Assembly (NCBI GenBank): GCA_012515235.1
Contig: JAAYYU010000124.1
Location: 1 to 64,000, forward strand
DNA length: 64,000 nucleotides
Origin: Candidatus Anammoximicrobium sp.
GTDB taxonomy: Bacteria; Planctomycetota; Planctomycetia; Pirellulales; Pirellulaceae
Direction: 5' to 3'
Position 1 is the stretch's first letter; every line of letters starts with the position of its first letter. This document shows positions 1 through 9,372 of the stretch, piece by piece. A program made the translations under genes and the position numbers. The notes under the pieces were generated by a model. That model was not told the DNA's origin. It searched no databases and saw only the letters and a program-made list of their open reading frames with translations.

Positions 1-80
1 GAGGCGCGGCCTCTGCCAAACCACGCGACGATGACCACCGGTGCCGCCTGCACGGATGACGTGGCCCGTTTCCAGCGATC

Positions 81-1760
81 ATGCAAGGAAGTGCCCTGGT
101 GCCTCGACAGCGATTGCCTGCAAGCCTCATAGCCGGTCGAGTTCTTCTTCTGCTGGCCTTCGTCAGCGGAGTCGCTTCCGTCGCAGATGCGCAGGGGGAG
201 CCTGATTTCCAGCCCACCCAGGACGGCTCCGATTCCCCCGTCAAGTACCATGTGACCAAGCCGATTGCCCGACTGGACATGGCGATCAGCACGAGCCGCG
301 TGCTGGTGATGAAGGGGGAGCCCATACGACGCGTGGCAGTGACGGACGAGAGTATTGTCCAGGCGACGCCGCTGGCTCCCGACCAGATCCAGATCACGGC
401 GCTGGCGAGGGGCGTCGCTCAGGTCAATCTCTGGGACCGGCAGGGCCGAATCCGCACGGTGGACGTGGTGGTTAAACCCGATCCCGCGGAACTGCAGCGC
501 ATGCTGACGGACGCTTTCCCGGAAGCAAAGCTGCAAGTCCGTGCGTTGGGCGAGGGCGTTCACATCACGGGAGATGTGCCGCGTCCAGAGATGGTCTATG
601 AAATCGTCGCGTACGCTCAGACTTACTTCGAGAAAGTGATCAACGGCCTCGTGGTGCGAAGCGTGCAGCAAGTGGCTCTGCACGTCAAGGTCATCGAAGT
701 GTCGCGGACCAAGCTACGGCAATTGGGGTTGGATTGGCAGTTCATGGGAGACGACGGAGTCCTGACACAAGGGGCGGCGGGTCTGTTCGGCCAAGATCTT
801 CCGGTGGGCACCGGAGCCGATACCGTTCGTTTCGCAGTGTTTGGCGATGTCAGCGCGTTTCTCGGCTACTTGCAGGCGTTGCGGAGCCAGGAATTGGTGA
901 AGATCCTCTCCGAACCGACGCTGGTCACGATGACGGGGCAGAAGGCAAAGTTCCTGTCGGGCGGCAGTTTTCCCATCATCGTCCCGACCACCTTTGGAAA
1001 TTCCACCGTCGAGTGGCGCGAGTACGGCACGCAAGTCGAATTCACGCCCATCGTGCGCGGCGATGGCACGATCCGCATCGAAGTCAACGGGAACGTGAGC
1101 GAATTGGATGCCAGCCGCGGGGCTGAATTGGGCGGCACCCGAGTCCCCGGAGTCACGGAACGTAGCGTCGAGACGAGCGTCGAACTGAAGGCGGGACAGT
1201 CGCTGGCCTTGGCCGGCTTGATGCAGAACCGCGTAGAATCCCTCAATCGCGGCGTTCCTGTGCTAGCCGACCTCCCGCTGTTGGGGCGATTTTTCTCGCG
1301 TGTGGAAGAGAAGGCGAACGAGGTCGAATTGCTGGTGATCGTCACGCCCGAGTTGATTGCCCCGCTGGATTCCCACCAGGTGCCGGACTGCGGGCCAGGT
1401 CAGCTGACCGTGAGCCCGAGCGACAAGGAGCTTTACTGCTACGGCTACCTGGAGGTTCCGAACTGTGCCGCGATCGGGCCGGCTCCTGGGACCTGTGCGG
1501 CGCCTCCGGGAGCAGCGGACCAGGCAGGGCTGATGCCGGGGACGCCTCCCGCCGCGCACGCGGTGCCGCAGGCGGTCGGTCCTGGGCGGATGGAAGCGGT
1601 TCCTACGCCTCGTCCGGCAACACCGGAAATGCCGAACAACACGGCGCAGCCGCCCAACGCCGGACTCGTTCCGAGATCCGATGCGCCGTCTCCGCCCCGC
1701 GCGTCGGACGCTGGCCGGCCCGCGCTCTACGGACCGATCGGTTACGAACCTTTGCCTTAG
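81..1760 (+). CDS. Type II/III secretion-family secretin (CpaC/RcpA-like, Tad pilus)
   Basis: This 559-residue protein looks like the outer-membrane secretin of a Tad/Flp pilus. A signal peptide occupies about residues 1-38. A pilus-secretin N-terminal domain follows (about 58-125), then a BON-like module (about 130-195) and the secretin domain (about 200-425). The secretin part contains the stretch LSEPTLVTMTGQ and the closing motif VPVLADLPLLGRFF, both typical of the family. The last 130 residues are a Pro/Ala-rich tail with a few Cys, which is longer than in most CpaC proteins. The next gene on the same strand encodes a TadZ/CpaE-like protein, which supports the pilus role; other tad genes would lie to the left of the window. 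The ATG at 81 gives the complete signal peptide, but no strong ribosome binding site is visible. Family assignment is secure; the pilus type is inferred from the neighbour. Confidence 0.88.
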   Translation: MQGSALVPRQRLPASLIAGRVLLLLAFVSGVASVADAQGEPDFQPTQDGSDSPVKYHVTKPIARLDMAISTSRVLVMKGEPIRRVAVTDESIVQATPLAPDQIQITALARGVAQVNLWDRQGRIRTVDVVVKPDPAELQRMLTDAFPEAKLQVRALGEGVHITGDVPRPEMVYEIVAYAQTYFEKVINGLVVRSVQQVALHVKVIEVSRTKLRQLGLDWQFMGDDGVLTQGAAGLFGQDLPVGTGADTVRFAVFGDVSAFLGYLQALRSQELVKILSEPTLVTMTGQKAKFLSGGSFPIIVPTTFGNSTVEWREYGTQVEFTPIVRGDGTIRIEVNGNVSELDASRGAELGGTRVPGVTERSVETSVELKAGQSLALAGLMQNRVESLNRGVPVLADLPLLGRFFSRVEEKANEVELLVIVTPELIAPLDSHQVPDCGPGQLTVSPSDKELYCYGYLEVPNCAAIGPAPGTCAAPPGAADQAGLMPGTPPAAHAVPQAVGPGRMEAVPTPRPATPEMPNNTAQPPNAGLVPRSDAPSPPRASDAGRPALYGPIGYEPLP

Positions 1761-1859
1761 CAGCCTGTTGAAAAAAGAAGATCCGCTCCGCGCTGCGCAG
1801 AAAAGACCCGAGCCGAAACGACTGCCGCGAGCTGCTTGTTCCCTTTTTTCAACAAGCTG
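1761..1859. repeat. Inverted repeat with 17-bp arms after the secretin gene
   Basis: The arm at 1761-1777 (CAGCCTGTTGAAAAAAG) pairs with 1843-1859 with one mismatch, around a 65-base centre. It starts directly after the secretin stop codon, so it may end transcription between the two pilus genes. A related half copy (T-run followed by CAACAGGCTG) lies at 19047-19098, which shows it is a dispersed element and not only a local terminator. Confidence 0.75.
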
Positions 1860-1912
1860 TCGGGTTTCCCCCTCGGGCCGGAATTCGCGACCTAGAGTTC
1901 TTAGGAGAAGGC

Positions 1913-3184
1913 TTGGGTCAACATTCCTTTCAGCAGATGCATACCAGCATGAACCTTGTGCTCCGAACGGTCGTCGTCGACCGCGACGCCGCCATCCGCA
2001 GAGAGATCAAGTCCGTCCTGGCGGGCACGGATCTCGTATGTCTGGTGGCGGAGTACAGCGACTGCAGCCTGTTCCCAGCCTCGGCAGACCTGCCCGACGT
2101 GGTCGTGGTGGGGATGGATTCCGACACCGACTCCGCGTTGGACTTGATCAACCGTCTGGCCCGCCAAGTCCCTCGCTGTGGGATTTGCGCGGTCAGTCGG
2201 TCCAGCGACGGTCAGTTGATCCTGCGTGCGATTCGAGCCGGTGCCAAGGAATTTCTCACCCTGCCCGTCCAGCTGAACGAGTTGGTCACCGGGCTGCGGT
2301 CAGCCACCGGTTTGCCCGACGCCCGTGGGCGCGGAATGCAGTCCTGCCAGACGATCGCCGTCGCCGGGGCGGCGGGCGGCGTAGGTTCCACCAGTCTGGC
2401 CGTCAACCTGGCGAGTATTCTGGCGGCGTCCCCGGAACGCGCGGTCGTCCTGGTCGATCTGGACTTGACGTTGGGCGACGCCGACGTGTACCTGGACACC
2501 ATTCACGAATTTACGCTGGCGGACTTGACGCGGAACGTGGAGCGGCTGGACGCGGAACTGGTGCGGCGTTCTTTGGCCCGGCACAAATCCGGCCTCTACC
2601 TGTTGCCTCGGCCCGTGGAATTGGACGACGCGAACCTGGTCACGCCGGAACCGCTGCGGCGGGTCTTGGGGTTGCTGAAGGCCACGCATTCCCACGTGCT
2701 GATCGACTTGTCCAAGGGTTACAGCGCTCTGGACATGTCCGCCCTGGCGTGCTGCGACACGGTGCTGTTGGTCACGCAACTGGATCTGCCTTGCCTGAGG
2801 AACGTCGTGCGGCTGCTGAAGTCGTTTCGGCCGGTCCCCGGTTTGAGCGAGAAAGTCAAACTGGTCGTCAACCGCGCCATGCCGGAAAGCGAAACGATCC
2901 GGCTGAAGCGGGCGGAGGAGATCGTCGGCCGCGAGTTTTTCTGGCAAATCCCCAACGATTATCGCCTGATGGTCGACGTCCGCAACAACGGCGTGCCGCT
3001 GATCGCGCAAGCGCCTCGTGCGGACATCACACAATCGTTGTTCGGCATGGCCCAGGCCTTGTGCGGGGACGGAAAGTCGGGCGACAAGACGGCGGGCCGT
3101 TCCGGCGTACCCGCGCCGATGTTCGGCAAGTGGTTCAAGTTCTTGTCGTCCATGGCGAACAAGTCCAGTCTTACCGCGCACTGA
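1913..3184 (+). CDS. TadZ/CpaE-like pilus assembly protein (response-regulator-like domain plus ParA/MinD fold)
   Basis: The 423-residue product has an N-terminal receiver-like domain (about 15-125) and a ParA/MinD-type ATPase fold from about residue 145. This is the layout of TadZ/CpaE, which places the Tad pilus machine at a cell pole. The P-loop reads GAAGGVGSTS, so the Lys residues of a standard deviant Walker A motif (KGGxGK) are missing. TadZ proteins are often atypical here, but nucleotide hydrolysis is doubtful. The Walker A' strand VVLVDLDLTLGDADV is intact. The TTG at 1913 follows AGGAG by about 5 bases and is preferred; an ATG at 1938 is the alternative. It follows the secretin gene after a 152-base gap that holds an inverted repeat. 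Confidence 0.85.
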   Translation: MGQHSFQQMHTSMNLVLRTVVVDRDAAIRREIKSVLAGTDLVCLVAEYSDCSLFPASADLPDVVVVGMDSDTDSALDLINRLARQVPRCGICAVSRSSDGQLILRAIRAGAKEFLTLPVQLNELVTGLRSATGLPDARGRGMQSCQTIAVAGAAGGVGSTSLAVNLASILAASPERAVVLVDLDLTLGDADVYLDTIHEFTLADLTRNVERLDAELVRRSLARHKSGLYLLPRPVELDDANLVTPEPLRRVLGLLKATHSHVLIDLSKGYSALDMSALACCDTVLLVTQLDLPCLRNVVRLLKSFRPVPGLSEKVKLVVNRAMPESETIRLKRAEEIVGREFFWQIPNDYRLMVDVRNNGVPLIAQAPRADITQSLFGMAQALCGDGKSGDKTAGRSGVPAPMFGKWFKFLSSMANKSSLTAH

Positions 3185-3363
3185 CCGGCGTTTCGCAAGA
3201 GAAAGCTGGGCTCCTTCTGCTGCGAAGGCGGGCCGTCGGAACGACCAGGCGTCCTGGGGCCGGAGGCCGGGGGGGCGGCCACCGCTTTCCGAGGCCGTTT
3301 GCGTTCGGTTTTCTGGGGCAGCGGCTTGGCAAAAGCCGCGCGCGTCCGCAGACCGCCGGATCG

Positions 3364-4689
3364 CTACGGGGCGACGCGGTAGCAGACAACCGACTGTTCG
3401 CCGCGGAGATACAGGCGGCCGTTGGCGAGGGTGGGCTGTTGCGGCCGACCCAATTCGATCGGCACGAGCACGCGGCCCAATTCGCGATACCGCTCGCGGC
3501 TGGCCTCGGCCATCACCAGGTCGCCGTTTTTCGTGAGGGCAAAGATCAAGCCATCGGCGATCACCAGGTTCTGGTCCTTGGTCCACTCCGGGTTTTCTGC
3601 CTTCCACAGCAGCCGCCCGTCGTCGAAATTGGTGCAGTGCAGGAAGCCCGCTTTGGCGCCGCCGCCGAAGCCGAACACGGCGTCCCGGTAGACGGCCACC
3701 GTGTTGTACATGTTCGTCTGCCATTCGGTGCTGCGGTACCGTTCCCGGCAGGCGATCTTTCCGTTTTCCGCTTTCATTTGCAGGCAGGCGGAGAAGTTGC
3801 GTTCCTTGCCTTCGCCGCCGCTGACAAACAGCCGCGAGCCCACCGCCACCGGGGTGCTGATCAACCCGATGCGGATTTCTGCCTGATAGGGACAGCGCCA
3901 CATGATCTCGCCGGTCTGGGCATGCACGCCCAGCAGTTCGCGGGTCCCGTACGTCGCCACGATCACTTGCGGAACGCCGTCGACGACCTGATACGTCAGC
4001 GACGCCGGCGCGCCGAGTTCGCTGCGGGCGTCCGATGGCACCACGGTCGACCAGCGCAGGGCGCCCGTCCGCTTGTCGAGCGCCACCAGCACCACGCGCT
4101 GCGGGTTGTCCGCGCCGACGTACAGCGTGTCGCCGACGATCAGCGGCGTGGAGGCTTCAGTAGCCCAGAACGCGTCGTCGGCCCGCCAGAGTTCGGTCCC
4201 GTCCGTCTTCAGGCACACGATGGGACAGCGCATCTCCCAGACGTCCTTCTGGTAGATGGCATACGGGATGAAGATCACGCGATCCTCGTCGATCACCGGC
4301 GAGGTGGTCGGCCCCCACTGGAAATGCCGGCTGGGTTGGGGCAGCAGCAGGTGCTTCCAGCGGGTCGCGCCGGTGGCCGGATCGAGGCACACGGCCCACT
4401 GTTTCTCGTCGGTCTCCGCGGTCGTAAACGCCAGTCCATGAGCCTCGACGACCGCACTCTTGCCCCAGCCCACGTCCGCGCGCCACAGCATCGGCGGGCC
4501 TTCCGGGGGCCACTGCCGCAACAGCCCCGTGGCGGGGTACACCGAATTTCCGTCGTTGGGCAGAAAACGCAAGAGGTCGCCCGGTCCAGGCTCGCCGCCG
4601 AGTGCCGGCGAAGTCCACGGCGTCACGAGGAGGCTTCCCACTGCCACGACAATCCCGGTGACGACCGAGAAGCGACTCGACTGCATCAT
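3364..4689 (-). CDS. Secreted PQQ-type beta-propeller repeat protein
   Basis: The product (441 residues) begins MMQSSRFSVV with a hydrophobic export signal to about residue 33. The rest is a beta-propeller of the quinoprotein-dehydrogenase-like repeat type. Blades carry recurring patterns such as A-x-D-x-x-T-G-x-x-x-W, for example LDPATGATRW, LDKRTGALRW and VHAQTGEIMW. The family is very common in planctomycetes as secreted or periplasmic proteins of unknown substrate, and no catalytic quinoprotein residues can be assigned. The start at 4689 is preferred because GGGAG lies just upstream; the frame stays open further upstream without a better signal. The gene is divergent from the DUF1080 gene at 5032 across 342 bases. 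A paralogue lies at 37523-38989. Confidence 0.85.
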   Translation of the reverse strand: MMQSSRFSVVTGIVVAVGSLLVTPWTSPALGGEPGPGDLLRFLPNDGNSVYPATGLLRQWPPEGPPMLWRADVGWGKSAVVEAHGLAFTTAETDEKQWAVCLDPATGATRWKHLLLPQPSRHFQWGPTTSPVIDEDRVIFIPYAIYQKDVWEMRCPIVCLKTDGTELWRADDAFWATEASTPLIVGDTLYVGADNPQRVVLVALDKRTGALRWSTVVPSDARSELGAPASLTYQVVDGVPQVIVATYGTRELLGVHAQTGEIMWRCPYQAEIRIGLISTPVAVGSRLFVSGGEGKERNFSACLQMKAENGKIACRERYRSTEWQTNMYNTVAVYRDAVFGFGGGAKAGFLHCTNFDDGRLLWKAENPEWTKDQNLVIADGLIFALTKNGDLVMAEASRERYRELGRVLVPIELGRPQQPTLANGRLYLRGEQSVVCYRVAP

Positions 4690-5031
4690 GTCTCGCGATC
4701 TCCCACTCTGCAGGGACCCTGTTGCGCCGACGGTTTCCGCCGCGATAGCAGGATTGTCGCGGAGATTCGCTCGAACCGCAATCCGGGGACGACGCCTTCG
4801 CCACAGACCCGGCTTGGCTGCAATCGCCGGACTGCTTGGGCGGCTGCCGGGAGCCGGACCGATCCCGGCGTCGTCCACTTGTCTGGCGCGCCGCGTCAGG
4901 CACAATGGATGTCCCGCGGCTGGGGTGCCCAACTCGCGAGGATGAGGACGTGTAAATCGACGGCCGCAGCGTGGCGGCTAGGCGGCGTGGCGTTTTCCAA
5001 AAACGACTTTCCTGGATGGAGAAGATCTCTC
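4690..5031. other. Divergent intergenic region (342 bp)
   Basis: This region separates two outward-reading genes for secreted proteins, so it should hold both promoters. No convincing coding region, RNA or repeat was seen. Reading frames stay open across it on both strands, but their composition looks like GC-rich noise. Confidence 0.5.
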
Positions 5032-5691
5032 ATGCGTTGGATCTTGGTTTCCTGGCTGGCGTGTTTCTTTCTGATTGGCAGCGTCCACGGGGCCGAGCCG
5101 GAAAAGCCGGAACCGGCGGCCACGGGACCGACGGCGGAGGAACGGAGCGACGGGTTCGTCAGCATCTTCGACGGCCGCACGCTCGACGGCTGGCGCGGCG
5201 CGACCGAAGGCTACACGTGCGAGGACGGCGTCCTGGTGTGCCAGAAACGGGGCGGCGGCAGGCTGCTGACGGTCCGGGAATTCGGCGACTTCGTGTTCCG
5301 CTTTGATTATCGCCTGGAGCCGGGCGGCAACAACGGGATCTCCGTGCGGGGCCACGAGATCCAAGTGCTGGATGACGACGCGCCGCAGTACAAAAACCTC
5401 AAGCCCTGCCAGTACCACGGGTCCATCTACTGCAGCGTGCCGGCCCAACGCGGCCACACCAAGCCGGCGGGCCAGTGGAACTCGCAAGAGATCATGTGCC
5501 AAGGCAGCCACTGGCGGGTGTCCGTCAATGGGGCCGTGATCGTCGATGTCGACCTGGCGACGGTACCCGGCAAGGAAGCGCTGGCCAAACGGACCAGCGG
5601 GCCCTTGGGCTTCCTCGGCCACGGCGCCCGCGTGGAGTTCCGCAACCTGCGGGTGAAAGCCTTGCCGCAAGCAGCCGGGGCGGGCAAGTAG
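5032..5691 (+). CDS. Secreted DUF1080 (3-keto-disaccharide hydrolase family) protein
   Basis: The product has 219 residues: a signal peptide to about residue 20 (cleavage near VHGAEP) and one DUF1080 concanavalin-like domain. Domain hallmarks are FVSIFDGRTLDGWRG near the start, the central GGNNGISVRG and the EIQVLDDD segment. DUF1080 proteins are laminin-G/lectin-like jelly rolls found in large numbers in planctomycetes; some act on 3-keto-glycosides. The true start is the ATG at 5032, preceded by GGATGGAGAAG. The frame is open for a further 3.3 kb upstream, but that part antiparallels other genes and is not coding. The gene faces away from the propeller gene at 4689. Confidence 0.87.
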   Translation: MRWILVSWLACFFLIGSVHGAEPEKPEPAATGPTAEERSDGFVSIFDGRTLDGWRGATEGYTCEDGVLVCQKRGGGRLLTVREFGDFVFRFDYRLEPGGNNGISVRGHEIQVLDDDAPQYKNLKPCQYHGSIYCSVPAQRGHTKPAGQWNSQEIMCQGSHWRVSVNGAVIVDVDLATVPGKEALAKRTSGPLGFLGHGARVEFRNLRVKALPQAAGAGK

Positions 5692-5815
5692 TCCCTTCCC
5701 AGGCAGCAGACCGCCGGGAACTCGATGCCGGGCGTGCGGAGGCAACCGCACGCCGGCCGGCCCGCGACTCCGGCCGCTGTCGGCCCGGCCGCTGTCGGCC
5801 CGACCGCGGAACGCC

Positions 5816-7171
5816 TCACCGCAGGGCCTCCAACGGCCGCCGACAGACGGCGACCAGCGCGGGCAGCAGGCCGCCCAGCAGGCCCATCGCGGCCGACAGC
5901 AGCAGGCCCAACAGCAGCGTGTCGACGTCCACGGTCATGACCAGCACCACGAATTTGCCGGCGACCCCGTGACCGCTGGAAACGATGCTGCTGGCCTTCA
6001 CGCCGTGGCACAGCGAGCCCAGGGCGCAGCCCAGCAGGCCGCCCACCAGGCCCAGCAGCAGCGACTCGATGAGCAACGAAGCCAGAATCTGCCAGCGCGC
6101 GAACCCCAGCAACCGGAGCACGCCGAGGTCCCGCTTCCGCTGACTGACCGCGGCAAACATGGTGTTCATCAGTCCGCACGCGCCGCCCACGGCTAGCCAG
6201 AAGACGACGAAGATCACGCCGAAGAGGAATTGCTTGTTTGTCTGCGACAGGCTGGCGAAATACTCTTCCTCCAGCAGCGCCTGGACGGCGGCCTGCTTGT
6301 ACTCCAGGTTCAGGTACTCCTTCAACTCCCTGGCCGCGGCCGCGTCTTGCGCGCGGAGCACCAGCGACGTATAGGTCTCCTTGCCGAACATCGGGCCGAT
6401 GATCGCCCGCTTGGCCCAGACCTCCGAATCAAACGTCGATCCCGACGATTGCAGCACGCCCACGACGAGCCACGGGCGGTCGCCCAGCACGAACACGTCG
6501 CCGACCTCCAGCCGCTCCCGGTTGCGGGCCGCCTGCAGAGCCTGATCGCTGCGGTCCCGCCCCAGCTCGCGGGCGATGCCTTCGCCCAGGACGACCTCGA
6601 TGGCGGGCGGGCTGTCCGGCGAGCCGGCGCCCGGACCCGGCAGCTGCCGGACGCCGGCCGGCGAAAACCAGCTCCCGCCGTCGGACAACTGCAAATCGTG
6701 AATCGCCGCCGACAGGCCCGGATCGTCCAGCCCCCGCAGCTGCAGGAATCGCCGCTCGGGCCGGCCCGGCCGCGCGTCCGGGATCGGCTGGTTGACCACC
6801 AGGTACGACTCCCGGCTGCACATCGGGCGGCCGTGGCGGCGAGCGACTTGGGGATGGTTCTCCAACTCGCCCGCGTCCGTAAACTGCAGATTGCTGAACG
6901 ATTCGTCGGTCGCGCCTTCCGACAGCACCACCACGTTCGCCGGATTCCCGCTGTTGTCCGTCAACTGGTACATGCCGTTGACGAACGCCAGCATCACGAC
7001 CAGCAGCGAATTGACCGCGACAAACGCCAGAATCGTGAGCAGCGTCGTCTTCCAGCGGACCACGAGATTGCGCACGTTGTAGCGGAAGGGTATCCTGCCC
7101 TGCCAGACCAGCAAGCCCGCGGCGGCGCCGAGGGCGGCGGCCGGAATCCACAACGCCGGAGATATCTGCAT
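5816..7171 (-). CDS. ABC transporter permease, FtsX/MacB type (second permease of operon)
   Basis: This 451-residue permease has a short extra hydrophobic segment at residues 3-20, a main N-terminal membrane helix (about 35-60), a large extracytoplasmic domain (about 65-320) and three C-terminal FtsX helices. The motif RKRDLGVLRLLGFARWQI before the last helices is typical of FtsX/MacB permeases. It is the third gene of an operon with an ATPase (8455-9177) and another permease (7185-8429). The start at 7171 lies 13 bases after the upstream stop and has GAGGG in front. The two permeases probably form a heterodimer driven by the ATPase. LolCDE-like or MacB-like substrates (lipoproteins, peptides, glycolipids) are possible; none is shown by the sequence. 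Confidence 0.85.
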   Translation of the reverse strand: MQISPALWIPAAALGAAAGLLVWQGRIPFRYNVRNLVVRWKTTLLTILAFVAVNSLLVVMLAFVNGMYQLTDNSGNPANVVVLSEGATDESFSNLQFTDAGELENHPQVARRHGRPMCSRESYLVVNQPIPDARPGRPERRFLQLRGLDDPGLSAAIHDLQLSDGGSWFSPAGVRQLPGPGAGSPDSPPAIEVVLGEGIARELGRDRSDQALQAARNRERLEVGDVFVLGDRPWLVVGVLQSSGSTFDSEVWAKRAIIGPMFGKETYTSLVLRAQDAAAARELKEYLNLEYKQAAVQALLEEEYFASLSQTNKQFLFGVIFVVFWLAVGGACGLMNTMFAAVSQRKRDLGVLRLLGFARWQILASLLIESLLLGLVGGLLGCALGSLCHGVKASSIVSSGHGVAGKFVVLVMTVDVDTLLLGLLLSAAMGLLGGLLPALVAVCRRPLEALR

Positions 7172-7184
7172 CTGCGTCCCTCGC

Positions 7185-8429
7185 TCAAGCCACCTTGGCA
7201 AACACTTCCGAGACCCGGATCCGGCTGGCGGTCCAGGCCGGCATGACGCTGCCCAGCAACGCGGTCAACAGGCCGACGCCGACGCCCCAGGCGAGCGCTT
7301 CCGCCGGAATGAAGAACGCGCCGAAAAAGGCGATCGGAAACTTGAAGCCGCCAAACACCAGATTCACCGTCGCGAACGTCGCGCCGGCGCTGCACAATCC
7401 GGCCAGCAGCCCCACCAGCGAAGCTTCGCCCAACACCAACACCATGATCTGCCAGGGGCGGAAGCCCAGCACCTTCAAGACGGCCAGCTCGGTCTGCCGT
7501 TCCCGGACGCTGATGCTGATCGCGTTGGAGATGACCAGGGCCAGCGTGAACAGCAGCGCCGGCGCGAGCAGCCAGCGCATGCCCCAGATCAAATCGCGGT
7601 AGGCATCCAGGAACGACGCGATGCCGGAAGCGGCTGTCTCAAATTTGACCGCCGGACTGGTGTAATTCGGCGAGGCCAGAATCTGGCCGGCAACCTGGGC
7701 AAACGCCTCGCTGTCCGGCACGCGGAGCCAGACCAGGTTCAGCGTCTTGTCGGCCAGCGGGTGGGGCTTGCCGGTCTGCCGCTCGTAGGCATCCAAGGCC
7801 GCCAGCAAGTAGTCCCGGTTGATCGCCGCCGTATTGTCGTAACGGCCTTCCGGAAACGTGCCCACAATTTCCAATTCCAGGTCCAGGTCGCGGTAGTTGA
7901 TCCCGTACAGCTTGATGCGCTCGCCGACGCGCTTGTTGACGGCGGCCAGGCGGTCTTGGCCCATGATGATCGCCTGCCGGTTCCGTTCCATCTCCTGGAT
8001 CGCCTCGTCCAGCTTCGCCGCCTCCTCCGGCGGCAGCGTGTCCAACTCGTCCATCATCGTGCACAGCTTGCGCGGCTCGGTGGCGATGGCGAACAGACTG
8101 TTCTCCCGCGTCCGTTTCTCCGGGTCCAGCGTGCCGCCGTAGAACTGCCAGGTCATGGAGTCTTCCGGCTTGACGTCGCCCGGCTTGCTCGCCGCGCCGT
8201 CGCTCAGGCTGGCCGCATAGGCGAACGGCATCTGGCTGGGCAGCCGCCAGCGTTCCGTGACGATGCCCTTGAAGTTCTTGGACTTCTCGTCCGTGGCCGC
8301 GTCCAGGAACGCCAGGATCGACCAGACGAAAATCACCACGGGCACCAGCACCATCGTGCCCAAAACGATCACGAGCGAGCCGATCAGGTTGCGGCGGATG
8401 TTTTTCAGCATCATGCGGATGAACTTCAC
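7185..8429 (-). CDS. ABC transporter permease, FtsX/MacB type (first permease of operon)
   Basis: The 414-residue product has one N-terminal helix (about 14-42), a periplasmic domain (about 45-280) and three C-terminal helices. RERQTELAVLKVLGFRPWQI marks the cytoplasmic turn shared by MacB/FtsX permeases. The GTG at 8429 is chosen because GAAGGAA stands 7 bases upstream; an ATG five codons later is possible. It lies 25 bases after the ATPase gene and 13 bases before the second permease, so the three are surely co-transcribed. No membrane-fusion protein is encoded next to them, unlike the exporter operon at 13.3-17.1 kb. Confidence 0.86.
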   Translation of the reverse strand: MKFIRMMLKNIRRNLIGSLVIVLGTMVLVPVVIFVWSILAFLDAATDEKSKNFKGIVTERWRLPSQMPFAYAASLSDGAASKPGDVKPEDSMTWQFYGGTLDPEKRTRENSLFAIATEPRKLCTMMDELDTLPPEEAAKLDEAIQEMERNRQAIIMGQDRLAAVNKRVGERIKLYGINYRDLDLELEIVGTFPEGRYDNTAAINRDYLLAALDAYERQTGKPHPLADKTLNLVWLRVPDSEAFAQVAGQILASPNYTSPAVKFETAASGIASFLDAYRDLIWGMRWLLAPALLFTLALVISNAISISVRERQTELAVLKVLGFRPWQIMVLVLGEASLVGLLAGLCSAGATFATVNLVFGGFKFPIAFFGAFFIPAEALAWGVGVGLLTALLGSVMPAWTASRIRVSEVFAKVA

Positions 8430-8454
8430 GGCTTCGTTCCTTCTTCCCGCTCCG

Positions 8455-9177
8455 TCAGGATCGCGCGCCGGCGGCTTCGTGCAGGACTTCCGGCTGCTCG
8501 ACCAATTGACCCTTCTCCAAGTGCAGCACGCGGTCCGCGCGTTGCGCCGCGCGGGGGTCGTGCGTGACCAGCAGGATCGTCTTGTGCAGGGAGCGCCGCA
8601 ACTCGTCCAGCAGGTCCAGGATCTCGTCGGCCGAGCGGGCGTCCAGATCGCCCGTGGGTTCGTCCGCCACAATCAGCGTCGGATCCGTGACGATGGCCCG
8701 GGCGATGCCCACACGCTGCTGCTGGCCGCCGGACAGCTGCCCGGGACGATGGCGGATCCGGTCGCTCAAACCGACCAGATCCAGCGCAGTCAGGACCTGG
8801 TCGCGCCGCTGCCGGGCGGACAGGGGCAACAGCAACAGCGGCAGTTCCACGTTCTCATACGCCGTCAGCACGGGCATCAGATGATAGAACTGGAAGATGA
8901 ACCCCACGTGCCGCGTCCGCCAGCGGGCCAACTGGCTTTCGGTCATCGACGAGATCCGTTCGTCGCCCACCCAGACCTGGCCCTCGCTCGGCTTGTCGAG
9001 CCCGGCAATCAAGTTCAGCAGTGTCGTCTTGCCGGAACCGCTCGGTCCCATCAGCCCCAGAAAATCGCCTTCGGGGACGTTCAGCGTCAGATCCTTCAGC
9101 ACGTCCAGCCGCTCGCTCCCCCGCCGAAAATACCGATGGACCCCTTGGACACGTACAATCCAATGTTGCTCTGCCAC
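8455..9177 (-). CDS. ABC transporter ATP-binding protein (LolD/MacB family)
   Basis: The 240-residue ATPase has Walker A GPSGSGKTT (about residues 42-50), the signature LSGGQQQR, Walker B LIVADEPTGDLD and a switch His in VTHDPRAA. The ADEPTGDLD form is typical of the MacB/LolD group, which drives FtsX-type permeases. Both such permeases follow on the same strand. The GTG at 9177 is selected because GGAAGG lies 6 bases upstream and the protein then begins right at the first strand of the nucleotide-binding fold. The frame is open 71 codons further upstream without a better start. Confidence 0.9.
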   Translation of the reverse strand: MAEQHWIVRVQGVHRYFRRGSERLDVLKDLTLNVPEGDFLGLMGPSGSGKTTLLNLIAGLDKPSEGQVWVGDERISSMTESQLARWRTRHVGFIFQFYHLMPVLTAYENVELPLLLLPLSARQRRDQVLTALDLVGLSDRIRHRPGQLSGGQQQRVGIARAIVTDPTLIVADEPTGDLDARSADEILDLLDELRRSLHKTILLVTHDPRAAQRADRVLHLEKGQLVEQPEVLHEAAGARS

Positions 9178-9372
9178 AAGGAACCTTCCGTTATCTGGGT
9201 GCCCGAACGGCTTCTGCGCCGCATTTCGCCTGCAGCCAAACCGGCCTCGATCCGAGCATTCTAGACTCTCTGGGCACAAGCAACAACGGATTTTTTCCGC
9301 CTCCATCTGGCTGCGGAACGCCGCCCGCCTCAAAATGGTCGAACGTCGGGCGAGTGGCATGTCCAGGCGAAC

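Noticed and set aside
1681-5031. Open plus-strand frame upstream of the DUF1080 gene, over 1100 codons
   Set aside because: It overlaps the TadZ-like gene in another frame and the propeller gene in antisense. The DUF1080 signal peptide starts at 5032 with its own ribosome binding site.
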